A stretch of 64,000 nt of DNA from the NCBI GenBank assembly GCA_002929135.1, contig PESC01000054.1:84840-148839 (forward strand), given 5' to 3'. Source of the stretch: Methylomonas sp. GTDB taxonomy: Bacteria; Pseudomonadota; Gammaproteobacteria; Methylococcales; Methylomonadaceae. The notes beneath the pieces are model-generated. The model had not been told where the DNA came from, made no database searches, and saw only the letters and a list, made by a program, of their open reading frames with translations. How positions within the stretch are numbered: the first letter of the stretch is position 1; each line of letters starts with the position of its first letter. A program made the position numbers and the translations under genes. Below, in pieces: positions 1 to 8,564 of the stretch.

Positions 1-479
1 CCGCTGCCCGCCATGTCGGCGTCATGCCGGGCGATGCCATCGCTGCGTTGCAGGGTTTCCAGAATGTCAAACGGCGCATGGAAGTCATCGTCAGCCGCAA
101 CGGCGTCACGGTGTACGACGATTTTGCCCATCATCCGACCGCCATCCGCACCACGCTGGACGGCTTGCGTCAGCAGGTCGGCAGCGAAACCATCCTCGCC
201 ATCGTCGAACCGCGTTCCAACACCATGCGCCTTGGTATCCATACCCAGGCGCTGGCGGAATCGCTGGCACAGGCCGATCGCGCCATCGTTTATCAACCGA
301 GCGATCTGGGCTGGGATATGCGCCAGTTGCTGCAATATGCCAGCAATATCGAGCTGTGCGACGATCTGGAGCGCCTGATCGCCACGATCAGGGCGCAGGC
401 GGGCGGGCGCTGTCACGTTGTGCTGATGAGCAACGGCAGTTTCGGCGGCATCTACCAGCGTCTGCAAGATGAGCTTTGA
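1..479 (+). CDS. mpl: UDP-N-acetylmuramate:tripeptide ligase Mpl, C-terminal part
   Basis: This is the 3' end of a gene that enters from the left edge; the reading frame starts at base 3 and is open to the edge. Mpl attaches recycled L-Ala-D-Glu-meso-DAP tripeptide to UDP-MurNAc in the cytoplasm, so peptidoglycan fragments return to cell-wall synthesis. The visible part is the C-terminal Mur-ligase domain. It carries YDDFAHHPTAI, the Mur-ligase motif, and VEPRSNTMRLG, which in my knowledge of the family separates Mpl from MurC. The stop lies 3 bases before the next gene, so the two are probably co-transcribed. The family is close to certain; the N-terminal ATP-binding half is outside the window. 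Confidence 0.93.
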   Translation, partial: AARHVGVMPGDAIAALQGFQNVKRRMEVIVSRNGVTVYDDFAHHPTAIRTTLDGLRQQVGSETILAIVEPRSNTMRLGIHTQALAESLAQADRAIVYQPSDLGWDMRQLLQYASNIELCDDLERLIATIRAQAGGRCHVVLMSNGSFGGIYQRLQDEL

Positions 480-482
480 GCT

Positions 483-2021
483 GTGGTCGCATCCCTGATT
501 GTCTCGCTTTGCCAGCCGTCGTGCTACCCGCATCCGGTCGAGCAGGTCGAGGTGCTGGAGACCCATATTTCCTGGGTGCTGCTGGCCGGTGATTACGCCT
601 ACAAAATCAAGAAACCGGTCGATTTCGGCTTTCTGGATTTCACCAGGCTGGAGCAACGGCATTTTTTCTGTGACGAGGAAATTCGCCTCAACGGTCGCTT
701 CGGCTCCGGTCTTTATCTGGATGTGGTGCCCATAGGCGGCAGTCTGGAAAACCCCATCCTCGGTCAGCAACCGGCAATTGAATACGCCGTGCGCATGCGC
801 CGGTTTGCCAGCCGGGATTTGCTCGACAACTGTCTGTTGGCGGGGCGGTTGAGCCATCGCCATATCGACCATCTGGCCCACGCCATGGCTGAATTTCACC
901 AGGCGCTGCCCGCCGAGGACAGCCCGTTGGCATTTGGCAGCGCCGAGGCCGTGATACAGCCGGTACGCGACAACATCCGCCAATTGAGTCCGCTGTTGGA
1001 CGAAAACGCACGGACTTTGCTGAATGCTATCGCCACAGCGAGCGAGCGCGAATGGCAACGCTGCCGAGCGGCGATAGACCGGCGGCGCAACCAAGGCAGG
1101 GTGCGCGAATGCCACGGCGACCTGCATCTGGGCAATATCGTGCTGATCGGCGACCAGCCCTGTCCGTTCGATGGTATCGAATTCAACGACGCCTTGCGCT
1201 GGATCGATGTCATCAGCGACATCGCCTTTCTGCTGATGGATTTGCGTCACTGCCAGCGCCGCGACCTGGCTTATCGGTTTTTGAACACCTACCTCGAAGT
1301 AACCGGCGATTACGACGGCGTGACCTTGCTGGGGTTTTATCAGGCCTACCGTGCCATGGTCAAAGCCAAGATCGTAGCGCTCAGAGCCGCGCAGAACGGC
1401 GCAGTGGCGTGGCACGACCAATGCCGCGCCTACATGGCGCTGGCGCTGGACCTGCTTCATCCCGGCCAACCCGCCTTGCTGGTGACGCACGGCCTGCCCG
1501 GTTGCGGCAAAACGGTGGTCTCCCGCTGTATCGCCGAAAAACTGCCTGCCATACACCTGCGTTCCGATGTCGAGCGCAAGCGGCTGTTCGGCCTCAAGGC
1601 AACCGACCGCGCCCAGGACGGGCAAGCCTTGTACACGGCCTATGCCACCGCAAAAACCTACCAATGCCTGGCTCAGTTGAGCAAAACTCTGCTGGCGCAA
1701 GGCTGCAAAGTCATCGTCGATGCGGCGTTTTTAAGGCGACGCGAACGCGATGCCTTCGCCTGCCTGGCACGGGAGCAGGGCGTACCGCTGGTGATCGTGG
1801 ACATCACCAGCAACGACGCCGTACAGCGCCAACGTCTGCAAAATCGCCGTAACGACGCCTCCGATGCCGACGAGTCGGTGCTGGATCATTTGCAACGCCA
1901 GGCCGAGCCGCTGGCTGACGATGAACGTCAGTATGCCGTCAGCATCAACAATGACAGGGATGGGGTGGAGAGTTTATTGGTGGCGGACGACTGGCAGCGA
2001 TTGAGGCAAAGGCTGGGCTGA
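483..2021 (+). CDS. Aminoglycoside phosphotransferase-like / P-loop kinase fusion protein
   Basis: A 512-residue cytoplasmic protein made of two kinase-type halves. The N-terminal half has an APH-type fold with the catalytic-loop signature HGDLHLGN near residue 211. The C-terminal half starts near residue 335 with a Walker A loop, GLPGCGKT, and resembles the gluconate-kinase/zeta-toxin group of P-loop kinases. Such fusions are common in Proteobacteria and are usually annotated as bifunctional APH/ATP-binding proteins; the substrate is unknown and antibiotic resistance is not implied. The start is GTG at 483, 3 bases after the mpl stop, and no earlier start is possible without overlapping mpl. 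Co-transcription with mpl suggests, but does not show, a sugar or muropeptide substrate. Confidence 0.85.
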   Translation: MVASLIVSLCQPSCYPHPVEQVEVLETHISWVLLAGDYAYKIKKPVDFGFLDFTRLEQRHFFCDEEIRLNGRFGSGLYLDVVPIGGSLENPILGQQPAIEYAVRMRRFASRDLLDNCLLAGRLSHRHIDHLAHAMAEFHQALPAEDSPLAFGSAEAVIQPVRDNIRQLSPLLDENARTLLNAIATASEREWQRCRAAIDRRRNQGRVRECHGDLHLGNIVLIGDQPCPFDGIEFNDALRWIDVISDIAFLLMDLRHCQRRDLAYRFLNTYLEVTGDYDGVTLLGFYQAYRAMVKAKIVALRAAQNGAVAWHDQCRAYMALALDLLHPGQPALLVTHGLPGCGKTVVSRCIAEKLPAIHLRSDVERKRLFGLKATDRAQDGQALYTAYATAKTYQCLAQLSKTLLAQGCKVIVDAAFLRRRERDAFACLAREQGVPLVIVDITSNDAVQRQRLQNRRNDASDADESVLDHLQRQAEPLADDERQYAVSINNDRDGVESLLVADDWQRLRQRLG

Positions 2022-2045
2022 TCGGGCGTATCAGGCAGGATGCCT

Positions 2046-2085
2046 TGTTGCGCGGGAATGCAGACCGGGATGCTCTGCGTACCGA
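2046..2085. repeat. Degenerate copy of a GGGAATGCAG-type dispersed repeat
   Basis: This intergenic stretch contains GCGGGAATGCAG followed by CCGGGATGCTCTGCG. It matches the layout of a palindromic intergenic repeat (TGGGAATGCAG ... GACGCTCTGCGTC) that I remember from several gammaproteobacterial genomes. A second diverged copy is at 28409-28460. The rest of the 2022-2187 gap shows no convincing gene or terminator. Confidence 0.45.
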
Positions 2086-2187
2086 GTGCTTGCGCTTTGA
2101 ATAGTTACGGCTGCGATTGTGCGCTCACGATGTGCTTTGTCAGTACCGCCCCGATCTTCCTTGCGGACGGGTGACATCGCGTACTGA

Positions 2188-2766
2188 CTATCGGGCCAGA
2201 AAGTTGCGCAACATGTCGTGTCCATGCTCGGTCAGAATGGATTCGGGGTGAAATTGCACGCCTTCGATGTCCAGGGTTTTGTGGCGAACGCCCATGATTT
2301 CATCGACGTTGCCGTCGTCGTCCTCAGTCCAGGCGGTGATTTCCAGACACGTCGGCAAACTGGCCTGTTCGATGACCAACGAATGATAACGGGTGGCGGT
2401 GAACGGATTGCTCAAGCCGTTGAATACGCCGACATTGGCATGGTGTACCTGCGATACCTTGCCATGCATGATCTGCTTGGCATGGATGATGTTGCCGCCA
2501 AAGGCATATCCTATGCTCTGGTGACCCAGGCAGACACCCAGAATCGGGTATTTACCGGCATAACGACGTATGGTTTCAACCGAAATGCCGGCCTCTTTGG
2601 GCGTACAGGGGCCAGGCGAAATGACCAGTTTGTCGGGATGCAGGCGCTCGATGTCATCGACCGTCACCTCGTCGTTGCGGACCACCTTCACATCGGCACC
2701 GAGTTCGCCGAAATACTGCACCAGGTTGTAGGTGAACGAGTCGTAATTATCGATGATCAGCAGCAT
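2188..2766 (-). CDS. trpG: Anthranilate / aminodeoxychorismate synthase glutamine amidotransferase
   Basis: A 192-residue class I glutamine amidotransferase that hydrolyses glutamine and passes ammonia to TrpE or PabB for tryptophan or folate synthesis. The N-terminus [17 protein letters not shown] is typical of TrpG/PabA. The nucleophile Cys79 sits in GVCLGHQ, and the catalytic His-Glu pair is in FHPES near residue 170. The open frame extends 41 codons upstream, but ATG at 2766 is preceded by AAGGAT and matches the family N-terminus. No trpE, trpD or pabB is adjacent, so the tryptophan and folate roles cannot be separated; one subunit often serves both. It diverges from the rpmH operon. Confidence 0.93.
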   Translation of the reverse strand: MLLIIDNYDSFTYNLVQYFGELGADVKVVRNDEVTVDDIERLHPDKLVISPGPCTPKEAGISVETIRRYAGKYPILGVCLGHQSIGYAFGGNIIHAKQIMHGKVSQVHHANVGVFNGLSNPFTATRYHSLVIEQASLPTCLEITAWTEDDDGNVDEIMGVRHKTLDIEGVQFHPESILTEHGHDMLRNFLAR

Positions 2767-2926
2767 AGTAGTCTTATCCTTTTGATTCTGTTTATGTCTT
2801 CCAGAATCACCGCTGAATCGACACCGGTTTTTCAAGACGCTGGAGACGTTGGCGCAGGCGAAAAAAAGCCAACCCAGTGAAAGCCGCATTGTCGCATTGC
2901 ACCGTCACACCAGCAAGGCTTGAAAA

Positions 2927-2956
2927 TTGACAGTCGACAAACTCTTCACGTATCAT
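2927..2956 (+). promoter_or_regulatory. Sigma70 promoter of the rpmH operon
   Basis: A consensus -35 TTGACA (2927-2932) and a near-consensus -10 TATCAT (2951-2956) are separated by 18 bases, 39 bases before the rpmH start. This is one of the strongest sigma70-type promoters in the window, as expected for a ribosomal protein gene. No DnaA box cluster is visible in the trpG-rpmH gap. Confidence 0.8.
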
Positions 2957-2994
2957 CCGTCGTCTTTTTTGTACGTTATTTTAGGTCAAACCCC

Positions 2995-3129
2995 ATGAAA
3001 AGAACTTACCAGCCCAGCAAACTGAAACGTGCCAGAACACACGGTTTTCGTGCCCGCATGGCAACCGTCGGTGGCCGCAGAGTAATCAACGCACGCAGAG
3101 CGAAAGGCCGCGCGTCATTGACCGTTTGA
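2995..3129 (+). CDS. rpmH: 50S ribosomal protein L34
   Basis: A 44-residue, highly basic protein of the large ribosomal subunit. It begins [18 protein letters not shown] and ends with the [15 protein letters not shown] tail, a near-perfect match to bacterial L34 in sequence and length. The frame is open further upstream, but only ATG 2995 gives the canonical start. It is the first gene of rpmH-rnpA-yidD-yidC-mnmE, the order usual near the replication origin in many bacteria. Here the upstream neighbour is divergent trpG, not dnaA. Confidence 0.98.
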   Translation: MKRTYQPSKLKRARTHGFRARMATVGGRRVINARRAKGRASLTV

Positions 3130-3130
3130 G

Positions 3131-3496
3131 TTGGCGGCGAAACCTTTCGGCTTTCCCGTCGAACATCGGCTCAGGACGCCCGCCGATTACAAAAGGGTAT
3201 TTTCCAACCCCGTAAAAGTCAGTGATCGATATTTCACGGTGTTAGCGACGTCCAGTCCGGCCAGTCAATCGAGGCTGGGCTTGGCCATCGCAAAAAAATC
3301 CATTAAAAAAGCGGTCGAAAGAAACCGAATAAAGCGTACTGTCAGAGAAAGTTTCCGACAGCAGCAAATCATCAACAACAGAGACATTGTCGTTTTGGCG
3401 CGCAGCGATGCAGCAAAGGCCACTGCAAGTAACTTGAGAGCGTCACTGGAAAGACATTGGCTCGAATTGGCAAATCGATGCGATTCCTGCTCATAA
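3131..3496 (+). CDS. rnpA: Ribonuclease P protein component
   Basis: The 121-residue protein subunit of RNase P, which helps the catalytic RNA remove 5' leaders from tRNA precursors. The diagnostic segment [19 protein letters not shown], continuing into [10 protein letters not shown], holds the RNR motif that contacts the RNA. The start is TTG at 3131, one base after the rpmH stop, which points to tight translational coupling. Its 3' end overlaps yidD by 19 bases. Identity is firm from family motif, length and position. Confidence 0.96.
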   Translation: MAAKPFGFPVEHRLRTPADYKRVFSNPVKVSDRYFTVLATSSPASQSRLGLAIAKKSIKKAVERNRIKRTVRESFRQQQIINNRDIVVLARSDAAKATASNLRASLERHWLELANRCDSCS

Positions 3497-3699
3497 GCCT
3501 GATAAAGGTTTACCAATACGCCATAAGCCCACTTCTGGGGCCTAGATGCCGTTTCTATCCAACATGTTCCAGCTACGGCCTGGAAGCCATCCAGCGGCAT
3601 GGCGTAGCCAAAGGTGGCTACCTCACGCTACGACGCTTGTTGAAATGCCACCCTTTTCACGAAGGCGGCTTTGATCCCGTTCCGGAAAAATTTGAGTGA
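3478..3699 (+). CDS. yidD: Membrane protein insertion efficiency factor YidD
   Basis: A 73-residue membrane-associated protein that assists YidC-dependent insertion. It shows an amphipathic N-terminus, the core [17 protein letters not shown] with conserved cysteines, and the C-terminal [14 protein letters not shown] motif, which together define the family. ATG 3478 lies inside the rnpA 3' end, a common overlap for this pair. The next gene, yidC, starts 6 bases after the stop. The open frame extends 7 codons further upstream, but those residues do not fit the family. Confidence 0.95.
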   Translation: MRFLLISLIKVYQYAISPLLGPRCRFYPTCSSYGLEAIQRHGVAKGGYLTLRRLLKCHPFHEGGFDPVPEKFE

Positions 3700-3705
3700 A
3701 TACCG

Positions 3706-5430
3706 ATGGATAACATTAGATTTGTACTGGTCATGGCGATGCTGATGATCTCCTACCTGCTGTGGGAAGCCTGGCAGATCGATTACGGCCCCAAGCCCCA
3801 GGCCATCATCACCGACACACCAACACTCAGCGACAATGCCGCGAAAACGGTCGGCGCTCAAGTCGGCGCAACCGGAAACGATCAAGGCGCCAACCAGCCC
3901 GCGCCCGGTACGGCGGTGGTATCCACAGAAAAAATCATCACGGTCAAAACCGACGTCATCCATCTGGAAATCGACACCGTGGGCGGCACGCTGCGCAATC
4001 TCGATCTGATTCAGTACCCCACTGAAAAAGTCAACACCTGGGTAAACCAAGCTTACAGACTGGTCGGCCTTGAGCCTCCCGAAAAAGACTTGTCGCCCAT
4101 CCGCCTGTTCAACAGCAGCCCTGATGCGCTCTATCTTGCTCAAAGCGGCCTGGTTGCCAGCAGCAACGTTCCTGCCGCACCGGATCATCACGCCACTTAC
4201 CGGGCCGACAAAACCGAATACCTGCTCCAGGATAATGAAAACGAATTGCGGGTCGCGCTGAACTGGGTCAATCCGCAAGGCCTCGATGTCACCAAAACCT
4301 ATGTATTCAAACGCGGCACCTACGCCGTCAACCTGGAACACAAAGTATCCAATCGAACCGGCAAAACCTGGTCAGGCAAACAATACAGCCAACTGACGCG
4401 TGCGTTTTACGCCGACCAAGACAACACCGGCAACTTTATCCGCACATTTTCTGGTGGCGTCGTTTACACCGAAAAAGACAAGTTCAGAAAAATCGCCTAC
4501 GACGACATGGCAGATGACAATCTCGATGTCTCCAGCAAAGGCGGCTGGAGCGGTATGATTCAACATTACTTCGCCGCCGCATGGATACCGCCTGCCGAAC
4601 TGGAAAGTCATTTCTACACCAAGGCATTGGCCGATTCCCGCTACATCATCGGCTCCTTCACGCCGGACATGACGATCGAATCCGGCAGCGACGGCGTATT
4701 CGCCACCACATTGTTCGCTGGTCCCAAAATCCAGCCGGTCATGGAGGCGCTGGCGCCGGGACTGGAACTGACGGTCGACTATAGCTGGCTGACTTTCATT
4801 GCCAAAATGATCTACTGGCTGCTGATCCAGATTCAAGGCGTCGTCAGCAACTGGGGTGTCGCGATTCTGGGCGTCACCTTCATCATCAAGGCCCTGTTCT
4901 TCAAATTATCGAAGACCAGCTTCCAGTCGATGGCGAAAATGCGCAAAATCCAGCCCAAACTCAAAGAGTTGCAGGAACGCTACGCCGACGATCGCCAGAA
5001 ATTCAACACCGAAATGATGGCGATGTACAAGCGCGAGAAAGTCAACCCGCTGGGCGGCTGCTTGCCTATCATGGTGCAAATACCCGTGTTCATCTCGCTG
5101 TATTGGGTACTGATCGAAACCGTGGAACTGCGTCAGGCCCACTTTGCGCTATGGATACAGGACCTGTCGGCACAAGACCCGTTCTACCTGCTGCCCATCC
5201 TGTACGGCATCACCATGAAAATTCAGCAAGGCCTGAACCCGGCGCCGATAGACCCGCTGCAAGCCAAAGTCATGCAGATGTTCCCCATCGTATTCACCGT
5301 ATTCTTCCTGTTCTTCCCGTCGGGTCTGGTGCTGTACTGGATATGCAACAACAGTCTGTCCATCATCCAGCAGTGGTACATCACCAAACACATTCTCGAA
5401 GAAGACCCGCACGCCAAGTCCCATGCGTGA
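3706..5430 (+). CDS. yidC: Membrane protein insertase YidC
   Basis: A 574-residue inner-membrane insertase that places proteins in the bilayer alone or with SecYEG. An N-terminal membrane segment covers about residues 5-20. A large periplasmic beta-sandwich domain follows to about residue 350, as in other Gram-negative YidC proteins. The conserved five-helix core then begins near IYWLLIQIQGVVSNWG and includes the cytoplasmic hairpin rich in lysine and arginine (KTSFQSMAKMRKIQPK) and the NPLGGCLP motif. Length and layout are normal. The 3' end overlaps mnmE by 8 bases. Confidence 0.97.
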   Translation: MDNIRFVLVMAMLMISYLLWEAWQIDYGPKPQAIITDTPTLSDNAAKTVGAQVGATGNDQGANQPAPGTAVVSTEKIITVKTDVIHLEIDTVGGTLRNLDLIQYPTEKVNTWVNQAYRLVGLEPPEKDLSPIRLFNSSPDALYLAQSGLVASSNVPAAPDHHATYRADKTEYLLQDNENELRVALNWVNPQGLDVTKTYVFKRGTYAVNLEHKVSNRTGKTWSGKQYSQLTRAFYADQDNTGNFIRTFSGGVVYTEKDKFRKIAYDDMADDNLDVSSKGGWSGMIQHYFAAAWIPPAELESHFYTKALADSRYIIGSFTPDMTIESGSDGVFATTLFAGPKIQPVMEALAPGLELTVDYSWLTFIAKMIYWLLIQIQGVVSNWGVAILGVTFIIKALFFKLSKTSFQSMAKMRKIQPKLKELQERYADDRQKFNTEMMAMYKREKVNPLGGCLPIMVQIPVFISLYWVLIETVELRQAHFALWIQDLSAQDPFYLLPILYGITMKIQQGLNPAPIDPLQAKVMQMFPIVFTVFFLFFPSGLVLYWICNNSLSIIQQWYITKHILEEDPHAKSHA

Positions 5431-6766
5431 CGGCGACACCCTCGCCGCAATAGCGACGCCGCCCGGCAACGGCGGCGTCGGCATCATCCGCCTTTCCGGC
5501 CCCCTGGCCGAACCCATCGCCCGTTCACTGAGCGGCAAACGCCCCAAACCACGATACGCCCACTTCCGCCACTTCCGCGACGCCGATGGCAAGCTCATCG
5601 ACAGCGGCCTGCTGCTCTACTTCCCTGCACCGCAATCCTTCACCGGCGAAGACATCGTCGAACTACATGGCCACGGCGGCAGCGTCATACTGGACATGCT
5701 GATGCGCCGTGTACTCGAACTGGGTGCCCGCCCGGCCAATCCGGGCGAATTCAGCCAGCGCGCCTTCCTCAACGGCAAAATCGACCTGGCCCAGGCCGAA
5801 GCCATCGCCGACCTGATAAGCGCCGGTACCGAACATGCCGTCCGATCAGCGCAGCAATCGCTGCAAGGCGTATTTTCCAGACACATCCACCACCTGACAG
5901 ACGAACTCATCGAACTGCGCGTGTACATCGAAGCCGCCATCGACTTCGTCGACGAAGCCATCGATTTCCTGGGCGATGGTGTCGTCGCAAACCGCATTGT
6001 CCAATTGCAACAACGCCTCCACCAAATACTCGCAACCGCCCGGCAAGGCCGTTTGCTGCACGACGGCATTTCCGTCGCCCTGGCGGGCAAACCCAATGTC
6101 GGCAAATCCAGCCTGCTCAATGCATTGGCCGGATTTGATGCCGCCATCGTCACCGACATCGCAGGCACCACACGCGATGTCCTGCGCGAACGCATCCAGA
6201 TCGACGGCATGCCCTTGCACATCATCGACACCGCCGGTCTGCGAAACAGTGACAACATCGTCGAACAGGAAGGCATCCGGCGCGCGCACCTCGAAATCGA
6301 AAAAGCCGACAAGATACTATTGCTGCTGGACAGTACGGCACAAACCGAGACAGACCCTGTAGACGACACCCTGATAGACAGCAACCGTGCAATCACCCGC
6401 ATATTCAACAAAATCGACATCTCAGGCGTGCCGCCCCAAATACTCGAAACCCCGCAAGGCACCAGCATTTACCTGTCCGCCAAAACCGGCGCCGGGCTTG
6501 ACCTATTGCAACAGCATCTGAAACAAAGCGTCGGCTTTGGCGAAACCCAGGAAAACACCTTCGTCGCACGGCGACGCCACATCACCGCCCTGGAAAATGC
6601 GCTGGCCTCCGTCAACCAAGCCGCAAACCAGATGCAACACCACGCCCACGAACTGGTCGCCGAGGAACTCAAGCTGGCCCAAAACAGCCTCGGCACCATC
6701 ACCGGCGAATTCAGCACCGACGACCTCCTGGGTGAAATTTTTGGTAGCTTCTGTATCGGGAAATAA
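5423..6766 (+). CDS. mnmE: tRNA modification GTPase MnmE
   Basis: A 447-residue GTPase that with MnmG makes the 5-carboxymethylaminomethyl modification at wobble uridine 34 of certain tRNAs. The N-terminal folate-binding domain is followed by an inserted G domain with GKPNVGKSSLLNAL (G1), DIAGTTRD (G2 region), DTAGL (G3) and NKID (G4). The protein ends CIGK, the invariant C-terminus holding the catalytic cysteine. ATG 5423 lies within the yidC 3' end, so the two are translationally coupled. It closes the rpmH operon; no clear terminator follows. Confidence 0.97.
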   Translation: MRDGDTLAAIATPPGNGGVGIIRLSGPLAEPIARSLSGKRPKPRYAHFRHFRDADGKLIDSGLLLYFPAPQSFTGEDIVELHGHGGSVILDMLMRRVLELGARPANPGEFSQRAFLNGKIDLAQAEAIADLISAGTEHAVRSAQQSLQGVFSRHIHHLTDELIELRVYIEAAIDFVDEAIDFLGDGVVANRIVQLQQRLHQILATARQGRLLHDGISVALAGKPNVGKSSLLNALAGFDAAIVTDIAGTTRDVLRERIQIDGMPLHIIDTAGLRNSDNIVEQEGIRRAHLEIEKADKILLLLDSTAQTETDPVDDTLIDSNRAITRIFNKIDISGVPPQILETPQGTSIYLSAKTGAGLDLLQQHLKQSVGFGETQENTFVARRRHITALENALASVNQAANQMQHHAHELVAEELKLAQNSLGTITGEFSTDDLLGEIFGSFCIGK

Positions 6767-7141
6767 ATTCCTTATATATCAATGCCTTGCCAGGACGCGT
6801 TCTTCTTTTCGTAACTGCTCGCCCAAAAAATCAAAACACGCTTGACAGGTTTTTGGCGACAAAAATCGGATCGGTATGGGTTGCCACGGAGATCATGGGA
6901 ACCAGGAACCAGAAAAAACCAGAAAAAATCACTAAATTACGTTCGTTCGCACTGTAGGCCTATCGAAGGCGGGACGAGAAAATCCGGGCACACACTGCGC
7001 CAAACCATTTTTGCTCCGACCGTGCTCAACACGACGGTTTGGCGGGAAAAGCCATTCCGGGTTTGTTTTTGGCGAAGCAGAGGCCAAGGATGAGACGAAA
7101 CCGCTTGCACTGAACAATTATCTGTTTTTTAAGGAGGATAC
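6767..7141. other. 375-base gap before glmU with an inverted repeat
   Basis: No convincing gene is present; an 83-codon open frame at 6842-7093 has no family features or ribosome site. The gap holds a perfect 9-bp inverted repeat, CGCCAAACC (6998-7006) and GGTTTGGCG (7036-7044), with a 29-base loop that contains a smaller CGTG/CACG hairpin. It could be a structured leader or a protein site for the glmUS transcript. A strong ribosome site, AAGGAGG, lies directly before glmU. A TTGACA at 6842 has no properly spaced -10. Confidence 0.4.
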
Positions 7142-8563
7142 ATGACGATAAAAACCATCATACTGGCGGCAGGCCAAGGGACGAGGATGCGATCGTCTCG
7201 TCCCAAGGTGCTGCATGAAATCGCTAACAAGCCCTTGGTGCAGCACGTTTATGAAACGGCCAAGTCGCTGAAAGGCAGCGAAGTCTACATCGTGTACGGC
7301 CATGGCGGCGAAGCCGTCAAGCAAAGCCTGAGCCGTCTGGACGCCATCTGGGTCGAGCAGAAACAGCAGCTCGGCACTGGTCATGCCGTTCAGCAAGTCA
7401 TACACCATGTCGACGAAGGCGACACCGTGCTGATTCTTTACGGCGACGTGCCGCTGCTGAAAGCCGAAACCCTGCGCACGCTGTTGGCCAAAGTCAGCCC
7501 GACCTCGCTGGCCTTGCTGACGGTCACGTTGGACGACCCGACCGGCTATGGGCGCATCGTGCGCGACCAGCATCATGCTGTCCGCCGTATCGTCGAACAC
7601 AAAGACGCCAGCGCAGCCGAACGCCTCATCAACGAAGGCAATACCGGTATTTTGGCCTGCAACGGCGGCCAACTGATTCAATGGTTGTCGCGCTTGAGCA
7701 ACAATAACGCCCAGAACGAATACTACCTGACCGACATCATCGAAATGGCGGTTGCCGATGGCCTGACCATAGCCACCGCGCAAGCCGCCAGTGCCGATGA
7801 GGTGCTGGGCGTCAACAATCGTGAGCAACTGGCTCATCTGGAGCGCGTCTATCAGTTCGAGCGGGCACGGATGCTGATGGCCCAAGGCGTGACGCTGCGC
7901 GATCCTGCCCGCGTCGATGTGCGCGGTGAATTCGCTGAATTGGGACAGGACATCGACATCGACATCAACGTCATTTTCGAAGGCGTCAACCGCATCGCTT
8001 CCAATGTAAAAATCGGCCCGAACTGCCTCATCAAAAATGCCACCATCGCCGATGGTGTTGAAATTCTCAGTCACAGCGTGATCGAAGACGCCAGCATCGG
8101 CGCTGGCAGCCGCATCGGGCCGTTTGCCCGCATCCGCCCGCAAACCGAGCTGGCCGAGCATGTTCACATCGGCAATTTCGTCGAAATCAAGAAATCCAGC
8201 GTCGCCAGTGGCAGCAAGATCAATCATCTGAGCTACATTGGCGACAGCGAGATTGGCGCCAGTGTCAACGTGGGCGCTGGCACCATCACCTGCAATTACG
8301 ATGGCGCCAATAAATTCAAAACCGTGATCGAAGACGGCGCCTTCATCGGCTCCGACACCCAACTGGTTGCACCGGTTACCATCGGCAAGAACGCCACCAT
8401 AGGTGCAGGCTCGACCATCACCCAGAATACGCCAGCCGAGCAACTAACCTTGAGTCGGGTCAAACAGGTGTCGGTACCGAGCTGGCAACGCCCAGTCAAG
8501 GCCCAAGATGCCGTAGGCAATTTGCCGCACGGTTCAGAGACAGATAAATCAAAGGAGAAATGA
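7142..8563 (+). CDS. glmU: Bifunctional GlcNAc-1-P uridyltransferase / GlcN-1-P acetyltransferase
   Basis: A 473-residue cytoplasmic enzyme that acetylates glucosamine-1-phosphate and then couples it to UTP, giving UDP-GlcNAc for peptidoglycan and lipopolysaccharide. The N-terminal nucleotidyltransferase domain opens with LAAGQGTRM and continues to KVLHEI. From about residue 255 the hexapeptide repeats of a left-handed beta helix form the acetyltransferase domain. Length is near the usual 450-470. ATG 7142 follows a perfect AAGGAGG ribosome site by 6 bases. It sits one base before glmS, which makes the precursor, so the two genes supply amino sugars together. Confidence 0.97.
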   Translation: MTIKTIILAAGQGTRMRSSRPKVLHEIANKPLVQHVYETAKSLKGSEVYIVYGHGGEAVKQSLSRLDAIWVEQKQQLGTGHAVQQVIHHVDEGDTVLILYGDVPLLKAETLRTLLAKVSPTSLALLTVTLDDPTGYGRIVRDQHHAVRRIVEHKDASAAERLINEGNTGILACNGGQLIQWLSRLSNNNAQNEYYLTDIIEMAVADGLTIATAQAASADEVLGVNNREQLAHLERVYQFERARMLMAQGVTLRDPARVDVRGEFAELGQDIDIDINVIFEGVNRIASNVKIGPNCLIKNATIADGVEILSHSVIEDASIGAGSRIGPFARIRPQTELAEHVHIGNFVEIKKSSVASGSKINHLSYIGDSEIGASVNVGAGTITCNYDGANKFKTVIEDGAFIGSDTQLVAPVTIGKNATIGAGSTITQNTPAEQLTLSRVKQVSVPSWQRPVKAQDAVGNLPHGSETDKSKEK

Positions 8564-8564
8564 T

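Noticed and set aside
483..2021. Antibiotic resistance gene
   Set aside because: The APH-like domain is fused to a P-loop kinase, a widespread housekeeping-type architecture, and no mobile context supports resistance.
2031..2225. A 64-codon minus-strand frame after trpG
   Set aside because: It covers the dispersed repeat and overlaps the trpG end; composition does not look coding.
2767..2994. Replication origin next to rpmH
   Set aside because: No DnaA box (TTATCCACA type) cluster and no dnaA or dnaN in the window; only one TTATCC is seen.
6842..7093. An 83-codon frame before glmU
   Set aside because: No ribosome site, no recognisable features, and it covers the inverted repeat of the leader.
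8395..8564. glmS ribozyme
   Set aside because: The gap between glmU and glmS is a single base, leaving no room for the leader ribozyme, and it is known mainly from Firmicutes.
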